From Candidatus Gastranaerophilales bacterium (GTDB lineage Bacteria > Cyanobacteriota > Vampirovibrionia > Gastranaerophilales > Gastranaerophilaceae), in assembly GCA_944324455.1 (NCBI GenBank), contig CALUWJ010000005.1, positions 1-64,000 on the forward strand: 64,000 bases of DNA, given 5' to 3'. Of this stretch, positions 8,178 through 16,875 are shown in pieces (positions within the stretch are counted from its first letter, which is position 1; each line of letters starts with the position of its first letter). Under the pieces are notes generated by a model. It was not told the DNA's origin. It did not search any database and was given only the letters and a program-made list of their open reading frames with translations. The position numbers and the translations under genes were made by a program.

Positions 8178-9413
8178 TTAAAAATTTGGTTGACAGTAAT
8201 AATAATCACCTTGAGGTCCTCCCCCAGTAGCTAGACTGTATCCGAATTCGCATCCTGTACATTTTGAAGTGATGCAACTGGAGCATCCAGGTCCGTGTAA
8301 TACCGAGCAAGTAACACAATATCCATAACTATTGGACATAGCGTAACCATCTGGGCATGATGTACAAGTTCCGCTGTTTAGCGTATATCCGCTTGCGCAA
8401 GCTGTACATGTATATGTGGTGCAATTTGTGCAATGTGAAAATAAACTACTGCAATTTTGGCATATTCCATTTTTTAATGCATATCCATTGTTGCATGCTG
8501 TACATGCGCTAGCCGTACAACTTGTGCAAGCTGAACCAAATTTAGCACTGCAAGTTGTGCAACTGCCATTGCTTAAAATATAGTTACCAGAACAAGCTGT
8601 ACATGCGCTAGCCGTACAACTTGTGCAAGCTGAACCAAATTTAGCACTGCAAGTTGTGCAACTGCCATTGCTTAAAATATAGTTACCAGAACAAGCTGTA
8701 CATGCGCTAGCCGTACAACTTGTGCAAGCTGAACCAAATTTAGCACTGCAAGTTGTGCAATTGCCATTATTTAAAATATAGTTACCAGAACAAGCTGTAC
8801 AAGCTGTATCGCTACATGTTATACAATTCTCTCCAAACTTCGTCGGGCAATTTGCAATACAATCATTACCAACTAAATCATAATTAGGTTTACAAGTTTT
8901 ACAAGTTAATTCATCACAAGTTGTACAATTTTCATTAAAAAATTTAGTACAATCTGGAACACATTTTCCATTATCTAACTTATAATTTGTTTCACATGTT
9001 TTACATTCATTTTTATCGCATTTTGTACAATGTTCAAATTTTGATTTACAATCTACACAATTACCATTATCAAGATAGCTTCCATCTAAACAACTTTCAC
9101 ATTTATCACTTTGACATAATGTACAATTACTTCCAAATTTATCAGTGCATGGTAAACATTTACATGATGGAGTATCTTTGTACTGTCCATCTATTGTGCA
9201 ATCAAGATTACACATGACGCATTCATCTCTAAAACATAATTTACAATCATTTGAAATATCCTTACATTCATCACTCCAACCATTAGAACCGCTACTTCCA
9301 CCAAAAACACCACTTGAAAACTTCTTTGTAATAATCGGAGTGAATGCTGCTGTGATACAACTAATTACAATTAAGCTGATTAATAATTCAACTAAAGAAA
9401 AACCTTTTTTCAT
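8178..9413 (-). CDS. prepilin-like protein with Cys-rich 33-residue repeats
   Basis: 411 residues. The N terminus MKKG|FSLVELL is a textbook class III prepilin leader: cleavage after Gly4, Phe at +1, Glu at +5, then a hydrophobic helix to about residue 28. From residue 50 the protein is almost all Cys repeats, about 65 Cys in total. Units start near residues 89, 122, 155, 189, 222, 255, 288 and 321, with degenerate ones to the end. The pattern is C-x7-C-x2-C-x4-C-x2-C-x10-C, resembling furin-like or protozoan CxxC surface repeats. It is probably exported and displayed by the type IV pilus machinery as a disulfide-rich stalk; that is inference. It is alone in its transcript, divergent from an XRE regulator. 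Confidence 0.8.
   Translation of the reverse strand: MKKGFSLVELLISLIVISCITAAFTPIITKKFSSGVFGGSSGSNGWSDECKDISNDCKLCFRDECVMCNLDCTIDGQYKDTPSCKCLPCTDKFGSNCTLCQSDKCESCLDGSYLDNGNCVDCKSKFEHCTKCDKNECKTCETNYKLDNGKCVPDCTKFFNENCTTCDELTCKTCKPNYDLVGNDCIANCPTKFGENCITCSDTACTACSGNYILNNGNCTTCSAKFGSACTSCTASACTACSGNYILSNGSCTTCSAKFGSACTSCTASACTACSGNYILSNGSCTTCSAKFGSACTSCTASACTACNNGYALKNGICQNCSSLFSHCTNCTTYTCTACASGYTLNSGTCTSCPDGYAMSNSYGYCVTCSVLHGPGCSSCITSKCTGCEFGYSLATGGGPQGDYYYCQPNF
8493..8750 (-). repeat. 99 bp tandem repeats within the Cys-rich gene
   Basis: Three near-identical copies with a 99 bp (33-codon) period encode units 5, 6 and most of 7. The marker TACATGCGCT occurs at 8501, 8600 and 8699. Flanking units have the same Cys spacing but diverged DNA, so the central copies are recent duplications. 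Confidence 0.85.
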
Positions 9414-9527
9414 ATCTTAATTACCATTTTAATTTCTACTTTTCATATTTAAACATGGAATTTTGGATATTTCAAGTTGTTTAAAAGTGAGTTATTTTAC
9501 TTCAAAATATGAATAAGGTAGTGAGCT

Positions 9528-9848
9528 ATGACAGATATTAAAAAATTATTAGGTAAAAAAATCAAATATTATAGAGAGTTAAACAATTTAACTCAAGAAC
9601 AAATGTCAGAATTAGTCGGCATAAATAGTCGTTCTATTTCTCTAATTGAGAGAGGTTCTAATTTTGTTACGGCAGAAACATTAACTAATATTGCAAAAAC
9701 ACTTAATGTGTCGATTAAAAAGCTTTTTGATTTTGATGAAGATATTATACAAACAGCAGATATTAAAGAACGACTGTTTGATTTAATAAATAAAAATGAA
9801 GATAAAGTATATACAATTTATAAAATTGTAAGAGGGTACTTAGAATAA
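9528..9848 (+). CDS. XRE-family helix-turn-helix regulator
   Basis: 106 residues. The Cro/C1-type HTH spans residues 9-66 (NLTQEQMSELVGINSRSISLIERG), followed by a short helical tail. It presumably forms a DNA-binding dimer; the target is unknown. AAGG lies upstream of the ATG. Divergent orientation to the Cys-repeat prepilin, with a 114-base shared gap, makes that gene or itself a plausible target. It is similar in design to the XRE gene at 22599, including the K-KYYR-L-LTQEQ core. Confidence 0.85.
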   Translation: MTDIKKLLGKKIKYYRELNNLTQEQMSELVGINSRSISLIERGSNFVTAETLTNIAKTLNVSIKKLFDFDEDIIQTADIKERLFDLINKNEDKVYTIYKIVRGYLE

Positions 9849-9908
9849 ATTTAGTATTTCATTTTGTAAAAGAATTAAAAAGTTGTGCTATTCATAAAAA
9901 TTTTTAGA

Positions 9909-9914
9909 TATAAA
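9909..9914 (+). promoter_or_regulatory. -10 element giving a leaderless transcript
   Basis: TATAAA ends 8 bases before the ATG at 9923 and there is no Shine-Dalgarno. Transcription would start within about 2 bases of the ATG. Confidence 0.4.
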
Positions 9915-9922
9915 ATTTAATT

Positions 9923-10639
9923 ATGAATAAGATTTTAATTATTGATGATGATATAGCAATTTGCGAACTTGTAAAGGTTAATTTGGAGTTATTGGGTTAT
10001 AACTGCGAATATTCCACAGATCCTGTTAAAGGATATGCCCTAATTAAACAAGATGAACCGTCTTTAGTTATTTTAGATGTGATGATGGGTGAAGTAAATG
10101 GATTTGAAATTGCTCATAAAATCCGTCAAACAAGCAATATTGCAAGAACTCCAATTATAATGCTTACTGCTTTAGGAGAATTAAACAATAAGCTTGAGGG
10201 CTTTAATTCAGGGGTTGATGACTATATAACAAAACCATTTGAAATTGAAGAACTAAAAGCAAGGGTTATAGCCCTTTTAAATCGCTCAGGACAAGAACTG
10301 CCTTCTTTAAGAGTGAAAGAGGTATTATCAAAAGGCGATATTACATTAATTCCTGAAAGTTATAGCGTTAGAATTATTGATAAACAAATTCAATTAACAC
10401 CAATTGAATTTGATATTTTAAACGTTTTAATGCAAAAAGAAGGCTCTATGGTTTCTGCTAAAGAACTTTTAAAAGAGGTTTGGGGATATAATGAAGATGA
10501 TGATGTTGATACAATTAGAGTGCATATCACTCATTTAAGAGCAAAAATCAATAAAATTTCTTCTGAAAAAAATAAATATATTCAGACAATATATGGTGGT
10601 GGATATAGACTTTTAGCTTCCGGTGTAGAAAAAAAGTAA
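9923..10639 (+). CDS. OmpR/PhoB-type response regulator
   Basis: 238 residues. The receiver domain (1-118) has acidic pocket DDD at 8-10, phosphoacceptor Asp52 in VILDVMMG, Thr in MLTA and Lys in TKPF. The C-terminal winged helix (about 140-232) shows LTPIEFDILNVLM, VSAKELLKEVWGY and DTIRVHITHLRAKI. No histidine kinase is adjacent. The next gene, a CtpA protease, starts one base after its stop, so the two are co-transcribed. Confidence 0.93.
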   Translation: MNKILIIDDDIAICELVKVNLELLGYNCEYSTDPVKGYALIKQDEPSLVILDVMMGEVNGFEIAHKIRQTSNIARTPIIMLTALGELNNKLEGFNSGVDDYITKPFEIEELKARVIALLNRSGQELPSLRVKEVLSKGDITLIPESYSVRIIDKQIQLTPIEFDILNVLMQKEGSMVSAKELLKEVWGYNEDDDVDTIRVHITHLRAKINKISSEKNKYIQTIYGGGYRLLASGVEKK

Positions 10640-10640
10640 G

Positions 10641-11894
10641 ATGAAACTGAAATTAAATAAAACGCAAATAAGGCAATTTGTTATTCTTTTTGTAAGTGTT
10701 TTTTTGTTGTTTTTAGTAACATACAGAAATTTACAAATAAAACAATTGAATAGAATTAATGATGTTTCATCAATTAATATAGTAAATCAAAAAGAGGTCA
10801 ATCCAAGGCAACTTTTCAATGAAAGCTGGCAAGTAATTAAATCAAATTATTACTCTAAAACTCTAAATAAACAAAATTGGGCAAGATGGAAAAAACGCTA
10901 CACAAATAAAATCAAAACAAAAGAAGACGCTTATGTTGCAATAAATTCTATGCTTGCAAGCTTAGATGACCCATATTCAAAGTTTTTATCAGAAGAAGAA
11001 TTCCAAGAGCAAAACAGTGCAATTAATTCAAAATTATATGGTATTGGAATAAATATTGCTTCAATCTCGGGAAAAATATATATAGTAAATGTTTTAGAAA
11101 ACGCCCCTGCATATAATAGCGGGATAAGAAGCGGTGATATTATCTTAAAAGTAAATTCAAAAGATGTTAACGGTCAATCTGTTTATCAGGTTGCGCAGTT
11201 AATCAGGGGTAATATAAATCAAATAGTTAATCTTGAATTATTAAGAGGAAACGAAAAATTTTCTTGTAATGTTAAAAGAGAAGAAATTAAAGTTAAAACA
11301 ATAGAATATAAAAAAGTTTCAAATGATATCGGATATATCAGAATTTCAAGTTTCATTGGCGTAGATACGCCTGCTGAGTTCATTGTAGCCCTAAACAGAT
11401 TAAAAGATACAAAAGGGCTTATATTGGATTTAAGAGGAAATTCGGGCGGTTTATTTCAAAATGCTATTGTGATATCTAATTTATTTATGAATGACGGTGT
11501 GATTGTTAATGTTATAGCGCGTCAAGGAAAGAAAAACACTTATAAAGCCGAAAATGAAGGTTGTATTTATGATAATCCTTTAGTTGTTTTAATTGATGAA
11601 AATTCAGCTTCAGCTTCTGAAATTTTATCATCAGCCCTAAAGGATAATAAAAGAGCGGTTTTAGTAGGTACAAGAACTTATGGTAAAGGATTGGTTCAAA
11701 AAGTTTTTGCGCTTCCTAATAAATCAGGCATGAATTTAACCATAGCAAGATATTTAACTCCAAAAGGAGTTGATATAAATAAAAAGGGTATTGAGCCTGA
11801 TTATATTGTGAATTTTAAACATAGTGATTTTATAACAAATAATGACCCGCAATTATCTTTTGCTAAAAATTACCTTGAAAAGAAAATTCAATAA
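10641..11894 (+). CDS. ctpA: C-terminal processing peptidase, S41 family
   Basis: 417 residues. One N-terminal membrane segment (about 12-28) anchors it, with the rest periplasmic. It has a PDZ domain (about 125-195, YGIGINI to LIRG) and an S41 catalytic domain with DLRGNSGG, nucleophile Ser near 322 in ENSASASE, and Lys near 349 in TYGKGLVQ. It cleaves C-terminal tails of exported or misfolded proteins. The length fits bacterial Ctp proteases. It is directly downstream of the response regulator, suggesting envelope-stress control (inference). Confidence 0.94.
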   Translation: MKLKLNKTQIRQFVILFVSVFLLFLVTYRNLQIKQLNRINDVSSINIVNQKEVNPRQLFNESWQVIKSNYYSKTLNKQNWARWKKRYTNKIKTKEDAYVAINSMLASLDDPYSKFLSEEEFQEQNSAINSKLYGIGINIASISGKIYIVNVLENAPAYNSGIRSGDIILKVNSKDVNGQSVYQVAQLIRGNINQIVNLELLRGNEKFSCNVKREEIKVKTIEYKKVSNDIGYIRISSFIGVDTPAEFIVALNRLKDTKGLILDLRGNSGGLFQNAIVISNLFMNDGVIVNVIARQGKKNTYKAENEGCIYDNPLVVLIDENSASASEILSSALKDNKRAVLVGTRTYGKGLVQKVFALPNKSGMNLTIARYLTPKGVDINKKGIEPDYIVNFKHSDFITNNDPQLSFAKNYLEKKIQ

Positions 11895-11936
11895 TATGTT
11901 ATTATAGGTATTATATAAAAAAGGAGTATAGTATTT

Positions 11937-12587
11937 ATGTTGTTGGATTTAATTGAAAAAAGGAAAAGTGTTCGAGAATATTTAGATAAAGATATTCCAA
12001 AAGAAGACTTAAAAAAAATTCTAAAGGCGGGATATTTAGCTCCATCTTGGATGAACAGCCAGCCTTGGAAATTTATTTTGGTACAAAATCAACAAACAAA
12101 AGATGTTTTATGTGAGTTATCAGGCAATCAGCCCCATGTTAAAAATGCTCCTGCTTTAATTGCTTGTATTGCAGATAAAAATGGCTGGTCAAAAGAAGAA
12201 TTTGGCGAAGTTTTAGCTTCTCGAGGAATTGGTGAATCAGGCAGAGAAAAAATATTTTCAATTCCAATGTTTTACCCTGTTTTATTGGGTGATGATAAAG
12301 TTTTAATGCGCTCAGTAGAACAAGTAACCTATGCTGTTTCATATATGATGTTAGAAGCAAAAGAATTGGGAATAGATTCTTGTATAATTGGTGCAATATC
12401 AAATGAAGCAACGGTGATTAAGCCTGAAATATATAAAAAGGCAAATGAAATTTTAAATTTAAAGGATGGTCAAGTTTTAATAACAATAATAACGCTGGGT
12501 TATGCAAAAGAAGAAACTCCGACTAATAAATTAAGAAAAGATTTTAATAAGGTTGTGTTTAGTGAAAAAATAGGCAACCCGCTATAA
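11937..12587 (+). CDS. nitroreductase-family FMN oxidoreductase
   Basis: 216 residues. The N-terminal IEKRKSVREYLDKDI and APSWMNSQPWKFILV are the FMN-binding signature of the nitroreductase fold, and the C-terminal half has the usual LGIDSCIIGAI and ITLGYAKEE. It likely reduces a nitro, quinone or flavin-like substrate with NAD(P)H; the natural substrate cannot be read from sequence. AAAGGAG lies about 12 bases before the ATG, 42 bases after ctpA. A strong terminator follows. Confidence 0.9.
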   Translation: MLLDLIEKRKSVREYLDKDIPKEDLKKILKAGYLAPSWMNSQPWKFILVQNQQTKDVLCELSGNQPHVKNAPALIACIADKNGWSKEEFGEVLASRGIGESGREKIFSIPMFYPVLLGDDKVLMRSVEQVTYAVSYMMLEAKELGIDSCIIGAISNEATVIKPEIYKKANEILNLKDGQVLITIITLGYAKEETPTNKLRKDFNKVVFSEKIGNPL

Positions 12588-12616
12588 AAAACCGCCTTTA
12601 AAAGGCGGTTTTTTTA
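12586..12616. terminator. bidirectional intrinsic terminator
   Basis: The stem AAAAACCGCCTTT / AAAGGCGGTTTTT is flanked by A- and T-runs, so it works in both directions. It ends the nitroreductase gene and the converging pil operon. The pilO-like stop codon lies within its T-run. Confidence 0.88.
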
Positions 12617-13186
12617 AATTGTTTTTGTGTATAATCTTATTTTAAATTTTGCAACAAGAATGCTTTTGTCTCTTTCATAAGGTTCAATATATACTTCATA
12701 AAGACTGCTTAGATATTTTTCTTTTGCAATGTTTTTAAAGAAATTTTGTAATTGAGTGTAGCTTCCAACAGTCATAAATGAAAGCTCGCAAGCATTGTAT
12801 CCTGCTGCTTTTGTAAATAAGATTTTATCATCTTGCGGTTGATAGTTATAGTCAATTGAGCGAATTTTAATGCCGCTATTTGTAATGTTAGAAAGAATAT
12901 TCTCAAACATTATACCAAAAGAAGCTTCAGGGCTGAATTGTTGTCCCATTACTTCATATATCACTTTACCGCTTGAAGATTCTTTTTTGCGTGTTGAAGA
13001 TAATTTTTGTTTTTTAATTTGGTCAAGCTGTGCTTCTTTAGTTATTAATTCATCTTGTTTTTGATTGGCTTCGCTGTGGCTTGTCATAGCTAGTGAGCCA
13101 TAATAATGAACAGCGTATAATCCGCCTATAAAGATGATTACAACTAAAAATAAATAAACTATATTTTCTTTAATTAACTTTTCCAT
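12614..13186 (-). CDS. pilO: PilO-like type IV pilus inner-membrane protein
   Basis: 190 residues. It has a short cytosolic N terminus, one membrane helix (about 9-28), a coiled-coil stretch (about 38-68) and a C-terminal alpha/beta region. This is the architecture of PilO, which pairs with PilN in the type IV pilus alignment complex. It is 8 bases downstream of the fused PilM/PilN gene, which supports the call more than primary sequence does. No pilus ATPase, PilC, PilQ or PilP is in the window. Confidence 0.65.
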   Translation of the reverse strand: MEKLIKENIVYLFLVVIIFIGGLYAVHYYGSLAMTSHSEANQKQDELITKEAQLDQIKKQKLSSTRKKESSSGKVIYEVMGQQFSPEASFGIMFENILSNITNSGIKIRSIDYNYQPQDDKILFTKAAGYNACELSFMTVGSYTQLQNFFKNIAKEKYLSSLYEVYIEPYERDKSILVAKFKIRLYTKTI

Positions 13187-13194
13187 TTTTTTTC

Positions 13195-14928
13195 CTATTT
13201 TGCAGGTTTCATTCCTGATGTATTTTCAATATTATTCAGCGGAGTTTTGATTATTATTTCGTTTTCGTTTTCTTGTAGAGGTTGTAAATAATCTATTTGT
13301 TGAGGAGCGTTTGCGTTTTTGCCTCTAACGTTTTTATCTTTTTGTGCTGTTTCATATTGAATTTGAGTATTTGCAATTTCAAAGCTGTATAATCTTTCTG
13401 TATCTTTATTAATAGCAATATCTGATAAATATTTATTCTCTTGAGGTAAGTCTTCTGTTATAACTTTAAGCTCAGTTAATTTAATATCAGATTTTGGAGA
13501 TACTATTCTTAAATTTTTATAATATTCATAAATATCAATAATGCTTTGAGCAACACCCCTAACTACGATTTTATCACCTGTGGTGTTGTAGTATTGAGTT
13601 AGCCAAACATTTTTTGGAATATCTGTTGCGATTGAATCATAGAAATTAATAGCTGAAACATTCATAGCGGCAATTTCGTCAATAATTGTACTTATATCAA
13701 TTTCTTGTTTGCTTTTACCGTCTGTTTCAGATAAAATTTCTGCATTTACTTTCTGTAGTTTGCTTGACAGTTCTGCAATTTTTTCTTGTTCTTTAGAGTC
13801 AATAGTAGCACAAATTAAAGCTATACCTCCAAAGATTACAAAAAATATAACTGAAAGCATTATAGAAACTTTTAAAACCAAATCATTTGTAATATCTACG
13901 GGTGTACCAAGAATGTTTGCCGTAAAATAAACCCCCATAGATGCATTAGGATCATCAGCTAATACATTAAGAATTATATCAAAGTTTGACTTAATGTGTG
14001 CAGCACCTAAAACAGATAAGGTCATTGAGTTTACTTGCGAATAATCAATTGTTGATACAACCTCCAGCAATGGTTTTTTAGAAAATTTATTTGAATCAAT
14101 TGCATGGATTTCTTTATCAAACTGCATTTGATGTTTTAAAACTTCTGCACAAATATCATCAGTTTGGCTGATTATATAAAGCGCATTAATGTTGTGGTTG
14201 TTTATCAGTTGAGCTGAACTTGATACAATTGCTTGGTATGCTTCTTCTGTAGAAAACGATCTGATTGCAATAGGCACTTCGCTATAATCAAGCAGATTTT
14301 TACCCTCCATTTGTAAAAGCGCATAGCTGTTTGTGCCAACAATCATTGCTGTCCATGGAGAATTTTCTAAGATTACATCATCAATTTGCCCTGTAAGATA
14401 CAAACCCCTTAATGTGGCACTGTATGATGTTTCTATGCCTGTTAATTGTAAACCGACATCAGAAAGAATTTCTTTTAATTCTTCAATAGCACTTTTTTGG
14501 AATGAAGAATATGCAATTTTCTTTTGTGAAGTGTTTTCATAACTTGCAATTTGACACCATCCGGAGATTGGTTCTTCTCTTTTAAAAATATAAAATTCTT
14601 CAGCTTTAGATAAAATTGCAGTTTTAATTTCTGTGTTTGTAACTGCAACAGGTACTTCTAAAAAATCAAAATAAACATTAGGTAAAACCAAATATGCAAG
14701 AGATTTTGGCTGGATTTTCATTAAATCCATCAATTCAACCAGCGCGGTTTTAAATTGCACATAGTCCTGAATTTCTCTTGTAGAAAAATTGTAATCTACT
14801 TTTTTTCTTCCATAATTAACTACTGTAGAATTTGATTTATCCAGTATAGCTATTTCTAATCCAATCCCAGGATTAAGAGCAATTCCAACAATTTGTTTTT
14901 GATTTGCTTGTGATAAAAAATTTAACAT
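13195..14928 (-). CDS. fused PilM-PilN type IV pilus assembly protein
   Basis: 577 residues from the ATG at 14928. An upstream TTG at 15009 would add 27 residues, but lacks a ribosome site and has no family match. Residues 1-330 look like the actin-fold PilM ATPase (IVGIALNPGIGLEIAI near the start). A membrane helix at about 355-378 and a coiled coil (SSKLQKVNAEIL) then lead to a PilN-like periplasmic domain ending near 500, plus a polar tail. PilM is normally cytosolic and binds the PilN N terminus, so a fusion is mechanically sensible. The PilO-like gene follows. Confidence 0.65.
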   Translation of the reverse strand: MLNFLSQANQKQIVGIALNPGIGLEIAILDKSNSTVVNYGRKKVDYNFSTREIQDYVQFKTALVELMDLMKIQPKSLAYLVLPNVYFDFLEVPVAVTNTEIKTAILSKAEEFYIFKREEPISGWCQIASYENTSQKKIAYSSFQKSAIEELKEILSDVGLQLTGIETSYSATLRGLYLTGQIDDVILENSPWTAMIVGTNSYALLQMEGKNLLDYSEVPIAIRSFSTEEAYQAIVSSSAQLINNHNINALYIISQTDDICAEVLKHQMQFDKEIHAIDSNKFSKKPLLEVVSTIDYSQVNSMTLSVLGAAHIKSNFDIILNVLADDPNASMGVYFTANILGTPVDITNDLVLKVSIMLSVIFFVIFGGIALICATIDSKEQEKIAELSSKLQKVNAEILSETDGKSKQEIDISTIIDEIAAMNVSAINFYDSIATDIPKNVWLTQYYNTTGDKIVVRGVAQSIIDIYEYYKNLRIVSPKSDIKLTELKVITEDLPQENKYLSDIAINKDTERLYSFEIANTQIQYETAQKDKNVRGKNANAPQQIDYLQPLQENENEIIIKTPLNNIENTSGMKPAK

Positions 14929-15045
14929 CTCTATAAATTCTAAACTTATTCTTCCCTTATTATTATTTATAATACAATAATTAAATAAAATATGAAAATA
15001 ACTTAACAATTATATACATAATTAAGTGTAGGAGATAGTTTATAA

Positions 15046-15804
15046 ATGAATAATAATTTAATTTATGGAAAAAATCCCGTTTGTGAAGCATTGGAAAAAA
15101 ATCCAAAAAGAATTAATAAAATTTACATACAAGATGGTGTTTCTTTTGATAACAGGTTAAAGAAAATTGTTGAATTAGCGAAATATAATAAAATACAGAT
15201 TCAATATGTTAATTTGCAAAAATTTCAAAAAGAATTTGAACAAAAAGTTAATTTTCAAGGGGTTGTTGCTTCAGTTGCAAGTGTTGAATTAATTTCATTA
15301 GAAGATTTTTTATCTCAAGAAAAAATAGGATATAAAAGACTTGTTGTATTAGATGAGATATCTGATCCTCATAATTTAGGTGCAATTATAAGAACAATTG
15401 CAGCTGTCGGATTTGATGGAATCATGGTCCCTAATCATAGGAGCTGTCCTATTAATGCAACTGTTGAAAAAATTTCATCAGGCGCAATTAACCATATACA
15501 AATTATTAAAACAACTAGTCTTTCAGCTAGTATAGACTTATTAAAAAAACAAAACTTTTGGGTAATTGCAACGCAGATGGCTGCAAAAGATAATTATTAT
15601 GAAATTGATTATACGGATATGAATTTTGCTCTTGTTATGGGTTCAGAGGGCAAAGGAATATCTAAAACAATTTTAAATAAAGCGGATTTCACCGTTAAAC
15701 TTGAAAGCAATTTTGAATCTTTAAATGTTTCTAATGCAACTGCAGTCATTTTATATGAAGCCTTAAGACAGATAAGAACAAAGGAAAAATTAAATTCAAA
15801 ATAG
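15046..15804 (+). CDS. rlmB: 23S rRNA (guanosine-2'-O-)methyltransferase, SpoU/TrmH family
   Basis: 252 residues. The N-terminal substrate-binding domain (YGKNPVCEAL to about 75) is followed by a SPOUT knot domain with the three family motifs: ISDPHNLGAIIRTIAA, ALVMGSEGKGIS and LNVSNATAVILYE. It methylates a conserved guanosine in 23S rRNA using AdoMet. AGGAGA lies about 10 bases before the ATG. Another TrmH-family specificity is possible, but RlmB is the best fit. Confidence 0.9.
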   Translation: MNNNLIYGKNPVCEALEKNPKRINKIYIQDGVSFDNRLKKIVELAKYNKIQIQYVNLQKFQKEFEQKVNFQGVVASVASVELISLEDFLSQEKIGYKRLVVLDEISDPHNLGAIIRTIAAVGFDGIMVPNHRSCPINATVEKISSGAINHIQIIKTTSLSASIDLLKKQNFWVIATQMAAKDNYYEIDYTDMNFALVMGSEGKGISKTILNKADFTVKLESNFESLNVSNATAVILYEALRQIRTKEKLNSK

Positions 15805-15824
15805 CTAAAAATCAAAAAATATTG

Positions 15825-15830
15825 TATAAT
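15825..15830 (+). promoter_or_regulatory. -10 element of the sigma factor gene
   Basis: TATAAT (in TTGTATAAT) lies 23 bases before the ATG at 15854, with GGAG and GAGG ribosome-site sequence between. No clear -35. Confidence 0.45.
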
Positions 15831-15853
15831 AACTATGTTCTTGGAGCGAGGAA

Positions 15854-16873
15854 ATGAAACAAAAAACAATGGAAAAAAATACGCAAAATGATTTTTTGTA
15901 TGATGATTTGGATGAACAAACGCTTCTTCAGATTGACAATGATATAGCTTCTCAAGAAGAAAATCTTCAAGATAGCGAAGATGAGCAAAAGCATTCCCAA
16001 GAAGATTATAAGTCAATAACTGCCGATGATTCAGTTAAAATGTACTTGCAGCAAATTGGTAAAATTCCATTGTTGAGTTTTGAAGATGAATTGGAAGTTG
16101 CAAGACAAATTAAAGAAAATCATTCTCAAAAAGCCAGAGAGGTTCTTATCAATGCTAATTTAAGGCTTGTTGTTTCAATAGCAAAAAAATATATAGGTAG
16201 AGGACTTTCATTTCTTGATTTAATTCAAGAGGGAAACCTTGGTTTAATGAAAGCGGCTGAAAAATTTGATTACTCAAAAGGTTATAAATTTTCAACTTAT
16301 GCAACTTGGTGGATTCAGCAAGCAATAACAAGAGGAATTGCCGATAAATCAAGAATGATTAGGCTTCCTGTTCACATGATTGAAACACTAGGTAAAATAA
16401 AACGTGCAACTATTGAATTATCAACAGAATTAAACAGAATTCCAACTAAAGAAGAAATTGCTTCTCGAGTTGATATGCCTGTTAATAAACTAGTTCAATT
16501 AATGAAAAGTTCACAAAGTACAATTTCAATTGAAACTCCGGCTAATCAAAAAGATGACACATCTAAAATTGCTGATTTTATTGTGGATGATACGCATTTG
16601 ACTCCTGATAGCAAAGTTACTCAAGAAAATTTATTGGAAGATGTTCAAAAAATGTTAAACCAATTAAATCCAAAAGAAAAAGATGTTTTAATTATGCGCT
16701 ACGGATTGGATAACAATGGTCAAAAGAAAACACTTGATGAAATCGGCTCTCGTTATGGTGTTTCAAGAGAAAGAATAAGACAAATTGAAACAAGAGCAAT
16801 TGCAAAATTAAAGAAATTATGCAGAAATAAAAATTTATCACTTAATTTAAAAAATTATATAGGGCTTGAATAG
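15854..16873 (+). CDS. rpoD: RNA polymerase primary-type sigma-70 factor
   Basis: 339 residues. An acidic, variable N terminus (to about 55) precedes region 1.2 (DDSVKMYLQQIGKIPLLS). Region 2 has LRLVVSIAKKYIGRGLSF, DLIQEGNLGLMKA and YKFSTYATWWIQQAI; region 3 follows; region 4.2 has TLDEIGSRYGVSRERIRQIE. It lacks a recognisable region 1.1 and the large insert of proteobacterial RpoD, like short SigA forms and cyanobacterial group 1/2 factors. It could be the housekeeping factor or a close group 2 relative; the window cannot decide. Confidence 0.92.
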   Translation: MKQKTMEKNTQNDFLYDDLDEQTLLQIDNDIASQEENLQDSEDEQKHSQEDYKSITADDSVKMYLQQIGKIPLLSFEDELEVARQIKENHSQKAREVLINANLRLVVSIAKKYIGRGLSFLDLIQEGNLGLMKAAEKFDYSKGYKFSTYATWWIQQAITRGIADKSRMIRLPVHMIETLGKIKRATIELSTELNRIPTKEEIASRVDMPVNKLVQLMKSSQSTISIETPANQKDDTSKIADFIVDDTHLTPDSKVTQENLLEDVQKMLNQLNPKEKDVLIMRYGLDNNGQKKTLDEIGSRYGVSRERIRQIETRAIAKLKKLCRNKNLSLNLKNYIGLE

Positions 16874-16875
16874 AG

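Noticed and set aside
8493-8750. Regular 99 bp repeats that could be mistaken for a repeat array
   Set aside because: They are contiguous, in frame, lack unique spacers and encode Cys repeats; not a CRISPR array.
8987-9420. Plus-strand frames antisense to the prepilin-like gene
   Set aside because: Produced by the repeat composition; the minus-strand gene has a leader and terminator that fit.
15007-15009. TTG start extending the PilM-PilN protein by 27 residues
   Set aside because: No ribosome site, and the extra residues do not match the PilM start; the ATG at 14928 is preferred.
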